This document shows positions 43,539 through 51,621 of a DNA stretch of 64,000 bases, in pieces. The translations under genes were made by a program, and so were the position numbers. The stretch covers positions 47,328 through 111,327 of the forward strand of contig NZ_LSLK01000076.1 of assembly GCF_002257705.1 (NCBI RefSeq), given 5' to 3'. Below the pieces are notes generated by a model. The model did not search any database and was not told where the DNA came from. It worked only from the letters and a program-made list of their open reading frames with translations. The number at the start of each line of letters is the position of its first letter. The stretch's first letter is position 1. The stretch is from Sporomusa silvacetica DSM 10669 (GTDB taxonomy: Bacteria > Bacillota > Negativicutes > Sporomusales > Sporomusaceae).

Positions 43539-44708
43539 TTATTGTTTCGGGTTAATTTTTTCCTTAAACGTTTGTTTGCCATCTTTCATTTCAAGCACAA
43601 CAGCGCTCTTGATCGGATTATGATTGGCGTCAATCGTCATCAGGCCTGTGCTTAGTTGCAGATCCTTAGTTTGCTCTAATGCTTCGCGGATTTTTTCAGG
43701 ATCAGTGCTGTTCGCCCGTTTGATTGCATCAATTAAGAATAAACCAGCATCATAGCCAAGGGCGGAGAAAACGCCAGGTTCTTGGTTGTATTCTTGCTTG
43801 TAGGCTTCAATGAATTTCACAACATTAGGATCCGTATCTTGGGAAGAATAGTGACTGCAGAAGAACGTATTATTAAGCGGAGCCGCTCCGGCAATTTCTA
43901 CTACCTTAGCATCATCCCAGCCATCGGCGCCAAGAAACGGCATATTCATCCCCATTTCCCGTGCCTGTTTGACGATTTTTCCTACTTCTTCATAATATGC
44001 CGGCAAAAAGACGACATCAGGATTCATAGCCTTGATCTTGGTAAGAGTAGCTTTGAAGTCTTGGTCTTTTTGTAAGAAAGCTTCTTTACCTAGCACTGTA
44101 CCACCATTTTGCGTAAACACAGTCTCAAAGGATTGAGAGAGCCCTTTAGAATAGTCCGAGCTGCTGTCAATATAAATAGCTGCCGTTTTCACTTTCAGCG
44201 TGTTACTGGCAAAATTAGCCATAATCTCACCTTGTAGTGGGTCGATGAAGCAAGACCGGAAAGCATATGGACGAGTTTTCCCATTGTCAACAGTGATCTT
44301 TTCGCTAGTCCCAGTTGGGGTAATTAATGGAATTTTATGGTCTTGCGATACCTGCACAGTAGCTATAGTATTCGAACTAGTTGCAGGTCCAAAAATGGCC
44401 ACAACCTTATCTTGGGTAATTAGCTTAGTAATGGCGTTAGTTGCCTCGGCTGATTCTGACTTATTATCAGCCAGCACTAACTTTATTTGTTTACCTAAAA
44501 CACCGCCAGATGCATTGGCTTGTTTGATGGCCAGTTGGATGCCATTAACGGCTTGCTTGCCGTAGTTGGCCACACCACCGGTTAGCTCAAAGTTACCGCC
44601 AATCTTGATTTCGTTTGTTGCTTCTTGTTTAGCACCGCCACCGCAGCCAGCTAATGCTCCAGCCATAAGCAACGTGCTCATCGCCACTGCTATTAATTTT
44701 TTTCGCAT
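43539..44708 (-). CDS. Branched-chain amino acid-type ABC substrate-binding lipoprotein
   Basis: A 389-residue type I binding protein (LivJ/LivK family). The signal ends in lipobox ALAGC-GGG at about residue 20. Family segments are IKIGGNFELTGGVANYGKQAVNGIQLAI, VVAIFGPATSSNTIATVQV and FSALGYDAGLFLIDAI. ATG 44708 follows GGGGGACGGGAG. No permease or ATPase gene is adjacent, so it must work with components encoded elsewhere. A good promoter (44823-44851) lies upstream. Ligand unknown; sulfur compounds are possible by neighbourhood only. Confidence 0.9.
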   Translation of the reverse strand: MRKKLIAVAMSTLLMAGALAGCGGGAKQEATNEIKIGGNFELTGGVANYGKQAVNGIQLAIKQANASGGVLGKQIKLVLADNKSESAEATNAITKLITQDKVVAIFGPATSSNTIATVQVSQDHKIPLITPTGTSEKITVDNGKTRPYAFRSCFIDPLQGEIMANFASNTLKVKTAAIYIDSSSDYSKGLSQSFETVFTQNGGTVLGKEAFLQKDQDFKATLTKIKAMNPDVVFLPAYYEEVGKIVKQAREMGMNMPFLGADGWDDAKVVEIAGAAPLNNTFFCSHYSSQDTDPNVVKFIEAYKQEYNQEPGVFSALGYDAGLFLIDAIKRANSTDPEKIREALEQTKDLQLSTGLMTIDANHNPIKSAVVLEMKDGKQTFKEKINPKQ

Positions 44709-44822
44709 ATTTTCTCCCGTCCCCCTCTTTTTCCTCATACCCATTATCCTGCCTCTTTATTACTGAGGTGTTCGCCCGGAGTGTACTGTGTTGAGGAATG
44801 TACTTTTTGCGTTCTTTAATAG

Positions 44823-44851
44823 AATATACACCTTTACATGTTTGTTGTCAA
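44823..44851 (-). promoter_or_regulatory. Sigma-A promoter of the binding-protein gene
   Basis: TTGACA, 17 bases, TATATT on the minus strand, about 115 bp before the start codon. Confidence 0.7.
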
Positions 44852-44920
44852 CACACTATTATGCGTCTTCTATACAAGTACGCGAGTCCATATTTTACGT
44901 ACAAAATACCCTTCGGCAGC

Positions 44921-45013
44921 ATAAGAAAAGACTTGGCTTTTGTCAAGTCCTTTAGGACGCCGACAGAAGCCTTAGTCGTTCAATCCAGGGGAAAGTTAAC
45001 CTTTCCCTCTGGA
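44921..45013 (+). repeat. Palindromic repeat, copy R6 (complete)
   Basis: ATAAGAAAAGACTTGGC..CTTTAGGACGCCGACAGAAGCC..TTAGTCGTTCAATCC and the GGAAAGT/ACTTTCC-type hairpin ending CTCTGG. It follows the first DUF2292 gene. Confidence 0.85.
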
Positions 45014-45020
45014 AAATTAA

Positions 45021-45059
45021 AAACGACGATGTAACCCGTTCTCCGGGCTCATCGCCGTT
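45021..45059 (-). terminator. Terminator after the HydE-like/DUF2292 operon
   Basis: AACG-A-CGATG pairs with CATCG-C-CGTT, with inner CCCG/CGGG, directly downstream of the DUF2292 gene. Confidence 0.7.
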
Positions 45060-45064
45060 ATTTA

Positions 45065-45394
45065 TTAAATTCCGTCACCATTGAGGCCAGTCAACTTGCC
45101 AACCCGGTATTTCTCTGTTCTTTCGATCTGCATAATCTGCCCGGCTTGAATTTGGATAGCCACCTTCCCATACTCCATGCCGCTGACTGACTGCAAAATA
45201 CGTGTCCTAAGACTACTTGCAGTAGTTGCCTTGTTTGCCCCCTTAACCGGGTGCTCACCAAGTCGGATTTTCTCTAACTTTTCCATTTGAATGATTCGCG
45301 AATCCTGAAGTATCAAAGTAACTGAACCAAAGCTTATATCCTTCACAGCTTGTTCAATAAGAACAAGAACTTCCTCTATAATACTTTTACTCAT
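45065..45394 (-). CDS. Tandem DUF2292 (YezD-like) protein, first copy
   Basis: A 109-residue protein made of two YezD-like units: DISFGSVTLILQDSRIIQMEKLEKIRLGE and GMEYGKVAIQIQAGQIMQIERTEKYRV. YezD-type proteins are normally single units of about 55 residues found beside sulfur-assimilation genes; they are uncharacterised. The C-terminus ends in GDGI, as does the second copy at 48731. It starts 23 bp after the HydE-like gene, so they are cotranscribed. Confidence 0.8.
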   Translation of the reverse strand: MSKSIIEEVLVLIEQAVKDISFGSVTLILQDSRIIQMEKLEKIRLGEHPVKGANKATTASSLRTRILQSVSGMEYGKVAIQIQAGQIMQIERTEKYRVGKLTGLNGDGI

Positions 45395-45417
45395 TCCTAC
45401 AATCCCCTCTATACCTG

Positions 45418-46467
45418 TTAGGCACGTTTAACCCGGTAACCGTGAGTCTCCGAAACTTTCCGGCCAATACCCGTAATTTTACCGGTAATACACGAACGGC
45501 AATGGGCCGGCGTGTCGTTAATACAGATTTTCCCTGGATAAAGAAGATATAGCTGGCGATATTCTCCTTCTGTGACGTTAGGCATGACTACGTTAGCCCC
45601 CCGCTGCAGTGCTAGCACCCGCCCCTGCGGGTTTAAGGATTCCATCGCCGTTGTCGCCGGAATATTAATGTCAGGCAACAAGAGACGGATCAGCGCCATA
45701 ACCTTGGTACTTAATTCAAACGTACCACCCGCTTCGTCAGCTAAGGGCGTATCAGGATTGGGAATAAACGGCCCTACCCCAATCATGTCGGCATCAATTT
45801 CCTTGAAAAAGAGAATATCATCGGCCAGTGATTCTACCGTCTGGCCAGGTATACCTACAAGACAGCCTGAACCAAGCTCAAAACCCAGTTCTTTTAAATC
45901 GTACAGGCATCTCATCCGGTTATCCCAGCTCATACCAGGATCTAGTTTTTCATATAATTCTTTGTCTGTCGTCTCGATTCTAAGAAGATACCGGTCAGCG
46001 CCCGCGTCGCGATAAGCTTGATAAACTTCTCTCGATTTCTCGCCAACACTAATCGTGATGGCCAAACCAAGTTCTTTGATTTTTTTTATTATATCCACCA
46101 TTTTATCGACATCAAACCATTCATCTTCGCCTGACTGTAACACTACTGTACGGTAACCGTATGACTTGGCTTTAACAGCAAAATCAATAATAGTGTCCAC
46201 ATCTAGGCGATAACGACTAACCTTACTGTTATCACGCCGTAAACCACAATACAAGCAATTTTGCTTGCATCTGTTGGAAAATTCAATAAGACCACGCAAA
46301 TGAACTTCATCGCCCACATACTTTTGTCGAACCCGGTCGGCGGCGGCAAACACCTCTGCTTCATATTGACGATCTTGCAGCAGAGTGACCAATTCATCTT
46401 TCGTAAGGTCATGAGTTGTTTCCGCTTTATCAATTAACGCCTGAATGTTGCTACGCTCAGTCACAGA
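45418..46467 (-). CDS. hydE: HydE-like radical SAM enzyme
   Basis: A 349-residue radical SAM protein of the HydE/PylB/BioB-like group. The cluster motif is SNRCKQNCLYCGLR (Cys66, Cys70, Cys73); VVLQSGEDEW and the MSWDNRMRCLYDLKELGFELGSGCLVGIPGQT region match HydE. HydE builds the H-cluster of [FeFe]-hydrogenases, but here the gene forms an operon with a DUF2292 gene beside sulfur genes and without hydF, hydG or a hydrogenase. It could be a paralogue with another job. The start is GTG 46467, eight bases after GGAGG. Confidence 0.8.
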   Translation of the reverse strand, partial: SVTERSNIQALIDKAETTHDLTKDELVTLLQDRQYEAEVFAAADRVRQKYVGDEVHLRGLIEFSNRCKQNCLYCGLRRDNSKVSRYRLDVDTIIDFAVKAKSYGYRTVVLQSGEDEWFDVDKMVDIIKKIKELGLAITISVGEKSREVYQAYRDAGADRYLLRIETTDKELYEKLDPGMSWDNRMRCLYDLKELGFELGSGCLVGIPGQTVESLADDILFFKEIDADMIGVGPFIPNPDTPLADEAGGTFELSTKVMALIRLLLPDINIPATTAMESLNPQGRVLALQRGANVVMPNVTEGEYRQLYLLYPGKICINDTPAHCRSCITGKITGIGRKVSETHGYRVKRA

Positions 46468-46574
46468 CACTGCCTCCTCCCTAATAGATAACACAGATTA
46501 TTTCTTTAAATCATCATATATGGTTTTTTTACTAGCGTCAATATAAAACATAGGTAATGCTTTTGAAAATACTA

Positions 46575-46603
46575 TTGACAAATCCGCTTTAACTATGTAA
46601 AAA
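46575..46603 (+). promoter_or_regulatory. Sigma-A promoter of the SAM-regulated gene
   Basis: TTGACA, 17 bases, TAAAAA, about 30 bases before the riboswitch. Confidence 0.6.
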
Positions 46604-46635
46604 TAAGAGTCAGTAAAATCACAATAGAATACTAA

Positions 46636-46732
46636 ACTTATCAAGAGTGGTCGAGGGACTGGCCCTATGACACCCGGCAACCGGCATTTTATGCAAGGTG
46701 CTAAATCCAGCGGAGCAATCCGGAAGATGAGT
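46636..46732 (+). ncRNA. SAM-I (S-box) riboswitch before the cystathionine synthase/lyase gene
   Basis: CTTATCAAGAGTGGTCGAGG, GGGACTGGCCCTATGACACC, CGGCAACCGGC, AAGGTGCTAAATCCAGC and GGAAGATGAG are the S-box elements in order. The terminator at 46750-46779 follows. High SAM should block expression of the downstream gene. Confidence 0.95.
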
Positions 46733-46749
46733 TATTTGCGTAGATAGGC

Positions 46750-46779
46750 GACTCTTCTTCCAGAAGAGTCTTTTTTTTT
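46750..46779 (+). terminator. Terminator of the SAM-I riboswitch
   Basis: GACTCTTC-ttcca-GAAGAGTC followed by nine T residues. The remaining 120 bp before the gene hold nothing I can assign. Confidence 0.9.
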
Positions 46780-46902
46780 CATTACCCTAACAGAAAGTAT
46801 AAGACTTTCTTAAAATCAGGATAAGGGCAACATCGGCTTCCGCTTTCGCCAAAGGCTCGGCGCAAGTCGTGTTTTCTTTATAAATGTAGGAGATGATAGT
46901 TT

Positions 46903-48045
46903 ATGAAAATTTCTACTAAAATTGTCCAGTCAGGACTGGTCACCGATAAAACTACCGGTGCTATCAGCACCCCGATTTATCAGACAGCCACCTTCCGTCA
47001 CCCTGAACTTGGCTGTAGCACCGGCTATGACTATTCCCGCAGTCAAAATCCCACTCGCAAAGCCGTGGAGGAAGCCATAGCTGCTCTTGAAGAAGGCCAT
47101 GCCAGTTTTGCCTTTGCCTCAGGCATGGCAGCCATTACGGCCATACTCATGCTTTACCGCCCTGGCGATCATCTGATCATTACCGAAGATTGTTATGGCG
47201 GAACATACCGCATTCTGGATCAATTATTTACCCAATTTGGATTGTCTGCCACTTTTGTAGACACTAGCGATACTCACCAAGTATGCCAAGCGCTTCAGCC
47301 ATCAACCAAAGCCATCTTGCTTGAGACACCAACCAACCCGCTGATGAAAATTGCTGATATCAGGGCGGTAACATCTATCGCCTGTGCCAATAACGCCCAG
47401 CCTATTCATGTTATTGTGGATAATACCTTTTTATCGCCCTACCTGCAGCGCCCCCTGACGCTCGGCGCTGATATTGTCATCCACAGTGGCAGCAAATACT
47501 TATCTGGCCACAACGATGTGATTTGTGGCCTGGCAGTTGCCCGTGATCCTGCCCTCTGTGAAAAAATCGGATTTATCCAAAATGCCACCGGGGCTATCCT
47601 TGGGCCACAGGATAGCTGGCTGCTCCTACGCGGCCTAAAAACGCTTGCGCTTCGATTACGCCAACAAGAAGAAAACGCCTTGGCTGTTGCCAAATGGCTT
47701 ACCGCTCACCCCAACGTCACCAAGGTCTATTACCCCGGCCTGGCAGACCATCCTGGCCGGGAAATCCAAGAGTCCCAAGCGGCTGGTTATGGCGGCATGT
47801 TATCCTTTGTTGTAAACCATCCCCGCCTGCCTGCACAAGTATTGCGCAAGGTAAAGGTCCTCCAATTCGCCGAGAGCTTGGGCGGTGTCGAATCCTTAAT
47901 TACCTTCCCGGCAGTGCAGACCCATGCTGACATCCCGGCTACTGTCCGTGAACGGCTGGGTATCAGCGACTGTTTGCTGCGCTTGTCTGTCGGTATTGAG
48001 GATGTTGAGGACATCATTGCCGATTTGGCGCAGGCGCTGGAATAG
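46903..48045 (+). CDS. Cystathionine gamma-synthase/beta-lyase family enzyme
   Basis: A 380-residue Cys/Met-metabolism PLP enzyme. PLP lysine is Lys198 in HSGSKYLSGHND; other motifs are YDYSRSQNPTRKAVEEAIAALE, FASGMAAI, ETPTNPLMKI and LGGVESLITFPA. Members are MetB/MetI (cystathionine gamma-synthase or O-acetylhomoserine sulfhydrylase), MetC and MccB; they cannot be separated safely by eye. A SAM-I riboswitch upstream places it in methionine synthesis, working with MetX to convert acylhomoserine to cystathionine or homocysteine. Confidence 0.92.
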   Translation: MKISTKIVQSGLVTDKTTGAISTPIYQTATFRHPELGCSTGYDYSRSQNPTRKAVEEAIAALEEGHASFAFASGMAAITAILMLYRPGDHLIITEDCYGGTYRILDQLFTQFGLSATFVDTSDTHQVCQALQPSTKAILLETPTNPLMKIADIRAVTSIACANNAQPIHVIVDNTFLSPYLQRPLTLGADIVIHSGSKYLSGHNDVICGLAVARDPALCEKIGFIQNATGAILGPQDSWLLLRGLKTLALRLRQQEENALAVAKWLTAHPNVTKVYYPGLADHPGREIQESQAAGYGGMLSFVVNHPRLPAQVLRKVKVLQFAESLGGVESLITFPAVQTHADIPATVRERLGISDCLLRLSVGIEDVEDIIADLAQALE

Positions 48046-48058
48046 TAAACAGAGAAAT

Positions 48059-48092
48059 AAAATGAGTCAGAGACTGGGCTCTGACTCATTTT
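48059..48092. terminator. Bidirectional terminator between convergent genes
   Basis: AAAATGAGTCAGAG pairs with CTCTGACTCATTTT, with A- and T-rich flanks, between the cystathionine enzyme and a radical SAM gene. Confidence 0.85.
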
Positions 48093-48094
48093 AT

Positions 48095-48700
48095 TTAATT
48101 ATGATTAACAAAATGCCTGACTTTAAAATCAACGCCAATTTCTTCGGCAATTTTTCGGCAAGCCTGAATGTCATCTTTAGCCATAACATCGACAATTGAT
48201 AACCCTACTCGGGGAATGTGTCTTCTACATCTAGTGGTAAAATCCAGCATGGCATCATAGGCTTTTTCACCATATTGAGATAAACATATTTGCTGATACT
48301 CTTTGCTGTTTTTAGCATTCATACTTATAGAGACAGCGTCCACTAATCCTGTTAGTTGCGGCGTAATATCCCTGCCGCAGATCAAATTGGCGTGTCCATT
48401 TGTATTTATGCGAATTGGCAGACCATACGCCGTTTTGAGCTGCTTACATATCTCAATGATGTCATAGGTACGCATCATCGGCTCCCCATATCCACAAAAA
48501 ACAAACTCCTGGTATTTATCAATATCCCATTTTTGAACATCTGTCATAACTTCCTCAACGGTAGGCTCCCTTTTTAGCCATAAATTAACGCCCTGCGACA
48601 GTCCATCCTGACTGTTTCTTACGCAAAACGAGCAATTGTTGGTACAGCGGTTAGTTATATTAAGATAAAGTGCATTTCCAAGCTCGTAAGTAATTGTCAT
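48095..48700 (-). CDS. Radical SAM protein of the TatD-associated family
   Basis: About 201 residues. The radical SAM cluster motif is NRCTNNCSFCVRNSQDG; CGYGEPMMR is the GGE-like SAM-binding segment, and INTNGHANLI follows. Length and sequence fit the small radical SAM proteins often encoded next to TatD nucleases (TIGR04038-like); no tatD is in this window. ATG 48700 is seven bases after AAGGGAAGGG. Function unknown. It lies directly after a DUF2292 gene and may be cotranscribed with it behind leader A. Confidence 0.8.
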   Translation of the reverse strand: MTITYELGNALYLNITNRCTNNCSFCVRNSQDGLSQGVNLWLKREPTVEEVMTDVQKWDIDKYQEFVFCGYGEPMMRTYDIIEICKQLKTAYGLPIRINTNGHANLICGRDITPQLTGLVDAVSISMNAKNSKEYQQICLSQYGEKAYDAMLDFTTRCRRHIPRVGLSIVDVMAKDDIQACRKIAEEIGVDFKVRHFVNHN

Positions 48701-48730
48701 TACCATACCCTTCCCTTTAGCCGCAGGAAG

Positions 48731-49084
48731 TCATATCCCGTCCCCATATACTCCTTCCTGTTCATTAATCCGCCTTTTTTCCGTTTTCTCAATCTGTTCT
48801 ATCTTGCCGTCTTCGATCCGGATAATCAATTGGCCATACATCAGCCCTTGAAGCTGAGCAAGAATTTTAGGTTGAAAAGAGTGTTGTTCTACCGGAACGT
48901 CGCGTATGATATAGCCTGATTTGTGCTTAGACGAAAATATGAATTTTTCTGTTCTCTCCATCTTTATTACACACCCGTCTTGCACTGTCAAGATCAAATA
49001 TCCATACTGGATAGTATGCAGCGAATGCCGCAGTAGTTCAATAACTTGTGGCAACAACAGTCTTTTGGGATTTACTTTTTCCAT
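48731..49084 (-). CDS. Tandem DUF2292 (YezD-like) protein, second copy
   Basis: A 117-residue protein with two YezD-like units: TIQYGYLILTVQDGCVIKMERTEKFIF and LMYGQLIIRIEDGKIEQIEKTEKRRI. The architecture and the terminal GDGI match the copy at 45065, so an ancestral fusion was duplicated within this region. It is preceded by leader RNA A, which links it to the sulfur regulon. Function unknown. Confidence 0.8.
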   Translation of the reverse strand: MEKVNPKRLLLPQVIELLRHSLHTIQYGYLILTVQDGCVIKMERTEKFIFSSKHKSGYIIRDVPVEQHSFQPKILAQLQGLMYGQLIIRIEDGKIEQIEKTEKRRINEQEGVYGDGI

Positions 49085-49164
49085 ACATTACACCTCCGAA
49101 CAAATTTATATACAATCCATCAGCTAAACAAGATGCAATGCAAACTAAAGACAAACACCAAAAA

Positions 49165-49316
49165 GGCTAAGAGACTATTCATAAGAAAAGACTTGGCTTG
49201 TGTCCATTCCTTTAGGACAACGAAGAAGCTCTAGTCGTTCTTATTTATTATCAGAAAGAAATTATACGTTCTGATAATATAAAAAGTCTCTTAGCCTTCA
49301 GTTATCTGATCAGCTA
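49165..49316 (-). ncRNA. Sulfur-regulon leader RNA, copy A, with terminator loop interrupted by a repeat
   Basis: Minus strand core 49291-49316: TTAGC, TGA, TCAG, ATAA, CTGA, AG, GCTAA. The terminator 5' arm GGCTAAGAGACT (49285-49296) finds its complement only at 49165-49176, followed by a T-run. The 108 bases between hold repeat copy R7, so the terminator hairpin now has a very large loop. It precedes the second DUF2292 gene. Confidence 0.7.
49181..49280 (+). repeat. Palindromic repeat, copy R7 (diverged)
   Basis: ATAAGAAAAGACTTGGC is intact; the GCCAAGT arm is degraded (GTGTCCATTCC). CTAGTCGTTC is kept, and the terminal CCAG..CTGG hairpin is replaced by TTATCAGAA/TTCTGATAA. It sits inside the terminator loop of leader A. 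Confidence 0.75.
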
Positions 49317-49348
49317 ATGCAACTACTAAAATAAACTCGCAGTTGAAT

Positions 49349-50233
49349 TTACAAAGCCGCAGACGAAGATATGGAATCAGCCACATTTTGTTTGGCAGCT
49401 TTTGTCTTGTCTGCTGTAAAATGTTCATTTTGCAGTAATTCCCATATTTTATGACGAACCCAGCCAAAGTCAGCTGATGAACGGATACCATCACGTGGCC
49501 TAGGGAGATTAATATCAACAATCTCCTTAATAGTTCCAGGATTTGCAGTCATTACAGCTACCCGATCTGCCAAAAATACCGCTTCATCAATTCCATGAGT
49601 AACAAAAACAATTGTTTTCTTGGTTTTCTCCCAAATGCGCAGCAATTCTTCCTGCAAAACTTCTCTGGTCTGAGCATCAACTGCCGCAAAGGGTTCATCC
49701 ATGAGCAAAACATCCGGATCATAGGCCAATGCCCTGGCAATGGCCACACGCTGTTTCATCCCGCCAGACAATTCATGGGGATATCGATCCTCAAAATTCT
49801 TCAGTCCCACTAATTCAAGATATTGCTGACTGATTTCCTGGCGCTCTTTTTGCGGTACTTTTTTGATTTCAAGCCCAAACTCAACATTTTTTCTCACTGT
49901 CCGCCAGGGAAAAAGTGCATATCCCTGCATCACAATTCCTCTGTCGAGGGCAGGACCGGTAATCAATTTACCGTCCATAAATATTTCCCCTGAACTAGGT
50001 TTGGCTAACCCAGCAATCATATCCAGAAAAGTTGACTTACCGCAGCCGCTTGGTCCAACAATGGCCAAAAACTCTCCTTGCTTAACAGTAAGATCTAATT
50101 GTTTAATTGCTTCGAATTCTGTAGCCTCTTCATTTGGGCTTCGCTTAATTTGGTATACACGCCGGATATTGCGGGCAATGATTTTGTCATCAGTCCCCGC
50201 AACCGCCGCTGCCGCCCCTTGACTCGTAGACAT
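49349..50233 (-). CDS. Nitrate/sulfonate/taurine-type ABC transporter ATPase (SsuB/TauB-like)
   Basis: A 294-residue ATPase with Walker A GPSGCGKST, signature LSGGMKQR, Walker B VLLMDEPFAAVD and VTHGIDEAV. The sequence GIVMQGYALFPWRTVRKNVEFGL fits the SsuB/TauB/NrtD group. It lies 42 bp downstream of cysK (second copy) and is probably cotranscribed, which favours a sulfur compound such as a sulfonate. No permease or binding-protein gene is adjacent. Confidence 0.88.
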   Translation of the reverse strand: MSTSQGAAAAVAGTDDKIIARNIRRVYQIKRSPNEEATEFEAIKQLDLTVKQGEFLAIVGPSGCGKSTFLDMIAGLAKPSSGEIFMDGKLITGPALDRGIVMQGYALFPWRTVRKNVEFGLEIKKVPQKERQEISQQYLELVGLKNFEDRYPHELSGGMKQRVAIARALAYDPDVLLMDEPFAAVDAQTREVLQEELLRIWEKTKKTIVFVTHGIDEAVFLADRVAVMTANPGTIKEIVDINLPRPRDGIRSSADFGWVRHKIWELLQNEHFTADKTKAAKQNVADSISSSAAL

Positions 50234-50275
50234 AAGGTTTCCCCCTTTTATAGCTAATCCAGGAAAAATTCCTGA

Positions 50276-51205
50276 TTAATTTTCCGCAAAAAGAACCGTA
50301 CTAAGATATCGCTCACCTGTGTCTGGCAAAATCGCCACTACAACTTTCCCCTTGTTTCCCTGACGTTTAGCAAGCTGCAAGGCGGCAAAAGTAGCCGCGC
50401 CGGAGGAAATTCCAACCAATACACCTTCTTCTTTAGCTAACCGTTGCGCAGTAGTGATCGCTTCCTCATTTTTCACTTTAAAGATTTCGTCAACAATATC
50501 CAAATTCAGCACATTGGGAACGAAACCAGCCCCAATTCCCTGAATTTTATGAGAACCAGACTGACCGCCGGAAAGAACGGGGGAATCGAAAGGCTCCACT
50601 GCCACCACCTGGATGTTGGGATTACGTTTTTTAAGTACTTCGCCAACACCAGTAATCGTGCCGCCTGTACCGACACCACCAACAATAACATCTACCTTGC
50701 CATCGGTATCCTGCCATATTTCTTCGGCAGTAATTGCCCGGTGAATCTCAGGATTAGCCGGATTGTTAAACTGTTGGGGAATAAATGAATTTGGTGTTAC
50801 AGCAGCTAGCTCTTCTGCTTTTAATACTGCCCCCTTCATGCCTGCTGCGCCAGGGGTCAAAACCAATTCCGCACCATACGCCTTTAGCAGGCTGCGCCGC
50901 TCCACACTCATGGTTTCCGGCATAGTCAGGATTAGACGATACCCTTTGGCTGCAGCAATAAAAGCCAAGGCAATACCTGTATTACCACTGGTAGGCTCAA
51001 TAATTACCGTATCTTTATTGATTAGTCCCTTTTCTTCGGCATCTTTGAGCATACTAAAACCGATGCGATCTTTAATACTGCCGCCGGGGTTAAATGACTC
51101 TAGTTTAACCACCACCTCAGCCTGAGTCCCCTCAGTTACTTTATTCAGACGAAGTAAAGGTGTACCGCCGATTAACGCAATGATACTGTTGGCAATTTTA
51201 GACAT
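50276..51205 (-). CDS. cysK: Cysteine synthase A, second copy
   Basis: A 309-residue O-acetylserine sulfhydrylase. Lys45 in ESFNPGGSIKDRIG binds PLP; TSGNTGIALAF, GVGTGGTITGVGEVL and SSGAATFAALQ are the family elements. It is a close paralogue of the gene at 42367. ATG 51205 lies nine bases after AAGGGG; the frame is open nine codons further. Upstream, in transcription order, are a promoter, leader RNA copies C and B in series, and repeat R8. The SsuB-like gene follows in the same operon. Confidence 0.94.
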   Translation of the reverse strand: MSKIANSIIALIGGTPLLRLNKVTEGTQAEVVVKLESFNPGGSIKDRIGFSMLKDAEEKGLINKDTVIIEPTSGNTGIALAFIAAAKGYRLILTMPETMSVERRSLLKAYGAELVLTPGAAGMKGAVLKAEELAAVTPNSFIPQQFNNPANPEIHRAITAEEIWQDTDGKVDVIVGGVGTGGTITGVGEVLKKRNPNIQVVAVEPFDSPVLSGGQSGSHKIQGIGAGFVPNVLNLDIVDEIFKVKNEEAITTAQRLAKEEGVLVGISSGAATFAALQLAKRQGNKGKVVVAILPDTGERYLSTVLFAEN

Positions 51206-51235
51206 AGCAAACATCCCCTTATATTTTGTCATTAG

Positions 51236-51330
51236 ATACGAAAGGACTTGGCTTGTGTCAAGTCCTTTCGGACGCCGGCAGAAGCCTTAGTCATTCTATC
51301 TAGGGAAAATTAATCTTTCCCTCTGGATAA
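51236..51330 (+). repeat. Palindromic repeat, copy R8 (complete)
   Basis: ACGAAAGGACTTGGC/GTCAAGTCC hairpin, GCCGGCAGAAGCC, TTAGTCATTC and the GGAAAAT/ATCTTTCC-type hairpin ending CTCTGGATAA. It occupies the 5' untranslated region of cysK (second copy), between the terminator of leader B and the start codon. Confidence 0.85.
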
Positions 51331-51396
51331 AAATTAAGCAGTACTCAGCAAACGAACGCTTACTTTGCTAGAAAAATATCATGAATTTTCGTAAGT

Positions 51397-51461
51397 AAAA
51401 AGGCAAAGATACATTCCTGATTAGGATAATCTTTGCCTTCAGTATGCTCGACTGATCAGCC
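51397..51461 (-). ncRNA. Sulfur-regulon leader RNA, copy B (proximal of a tandem pair)
   Basis: Minus strand: TTGGC, TGA, TCAG, 9-base loop, CTGA, AG, GCAAA. The outer stem is imperfect here. Terminator: GGCAAAGAT..ATCTTTGCC with TTTTT. It lies 192 bases before the cysK start. Confidence 0.7.
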
Positions 51462-51531
51462 AACTCTTTATTTTTTAACACCAATTCGATAGTATCAACG
51501 AATCCATTGCCACCAGACCTTCAAAGCAAAT

Positions 51532-51592
51532 AAAAAAGGCCAAGGCATATCCTCACGGATAATACCCTAGCCTTCAGTCTCTCTGATCAGCT
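51532..51592 (-). ncRNA. Sulfur-regulon leader RNA, copy C (distal of a tandem pair)
   Basis: Minus strand: ATAGC, TGA, TCAG, loop AGAGA, CTGA, AG, GCTAG. Terminator GGCTAGGGTAT..ATGCCTTGGCC with TTTTTT. Together with copy B, about 70 bases downstream, transcripts for cysK must pass two terminators. Confidence 0.75.
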
Positions 51593-51621
51593 ATTCATTC
51601 TTAGTATATCTAGTAGTTATA

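Noticed and set aside
46498..46680. 60-residue ORF antisense to the SAM riboswitch
   Set aside because: It is the complement of the conserved S-box sequence; the codons follow RNA constraints, not protein ones.
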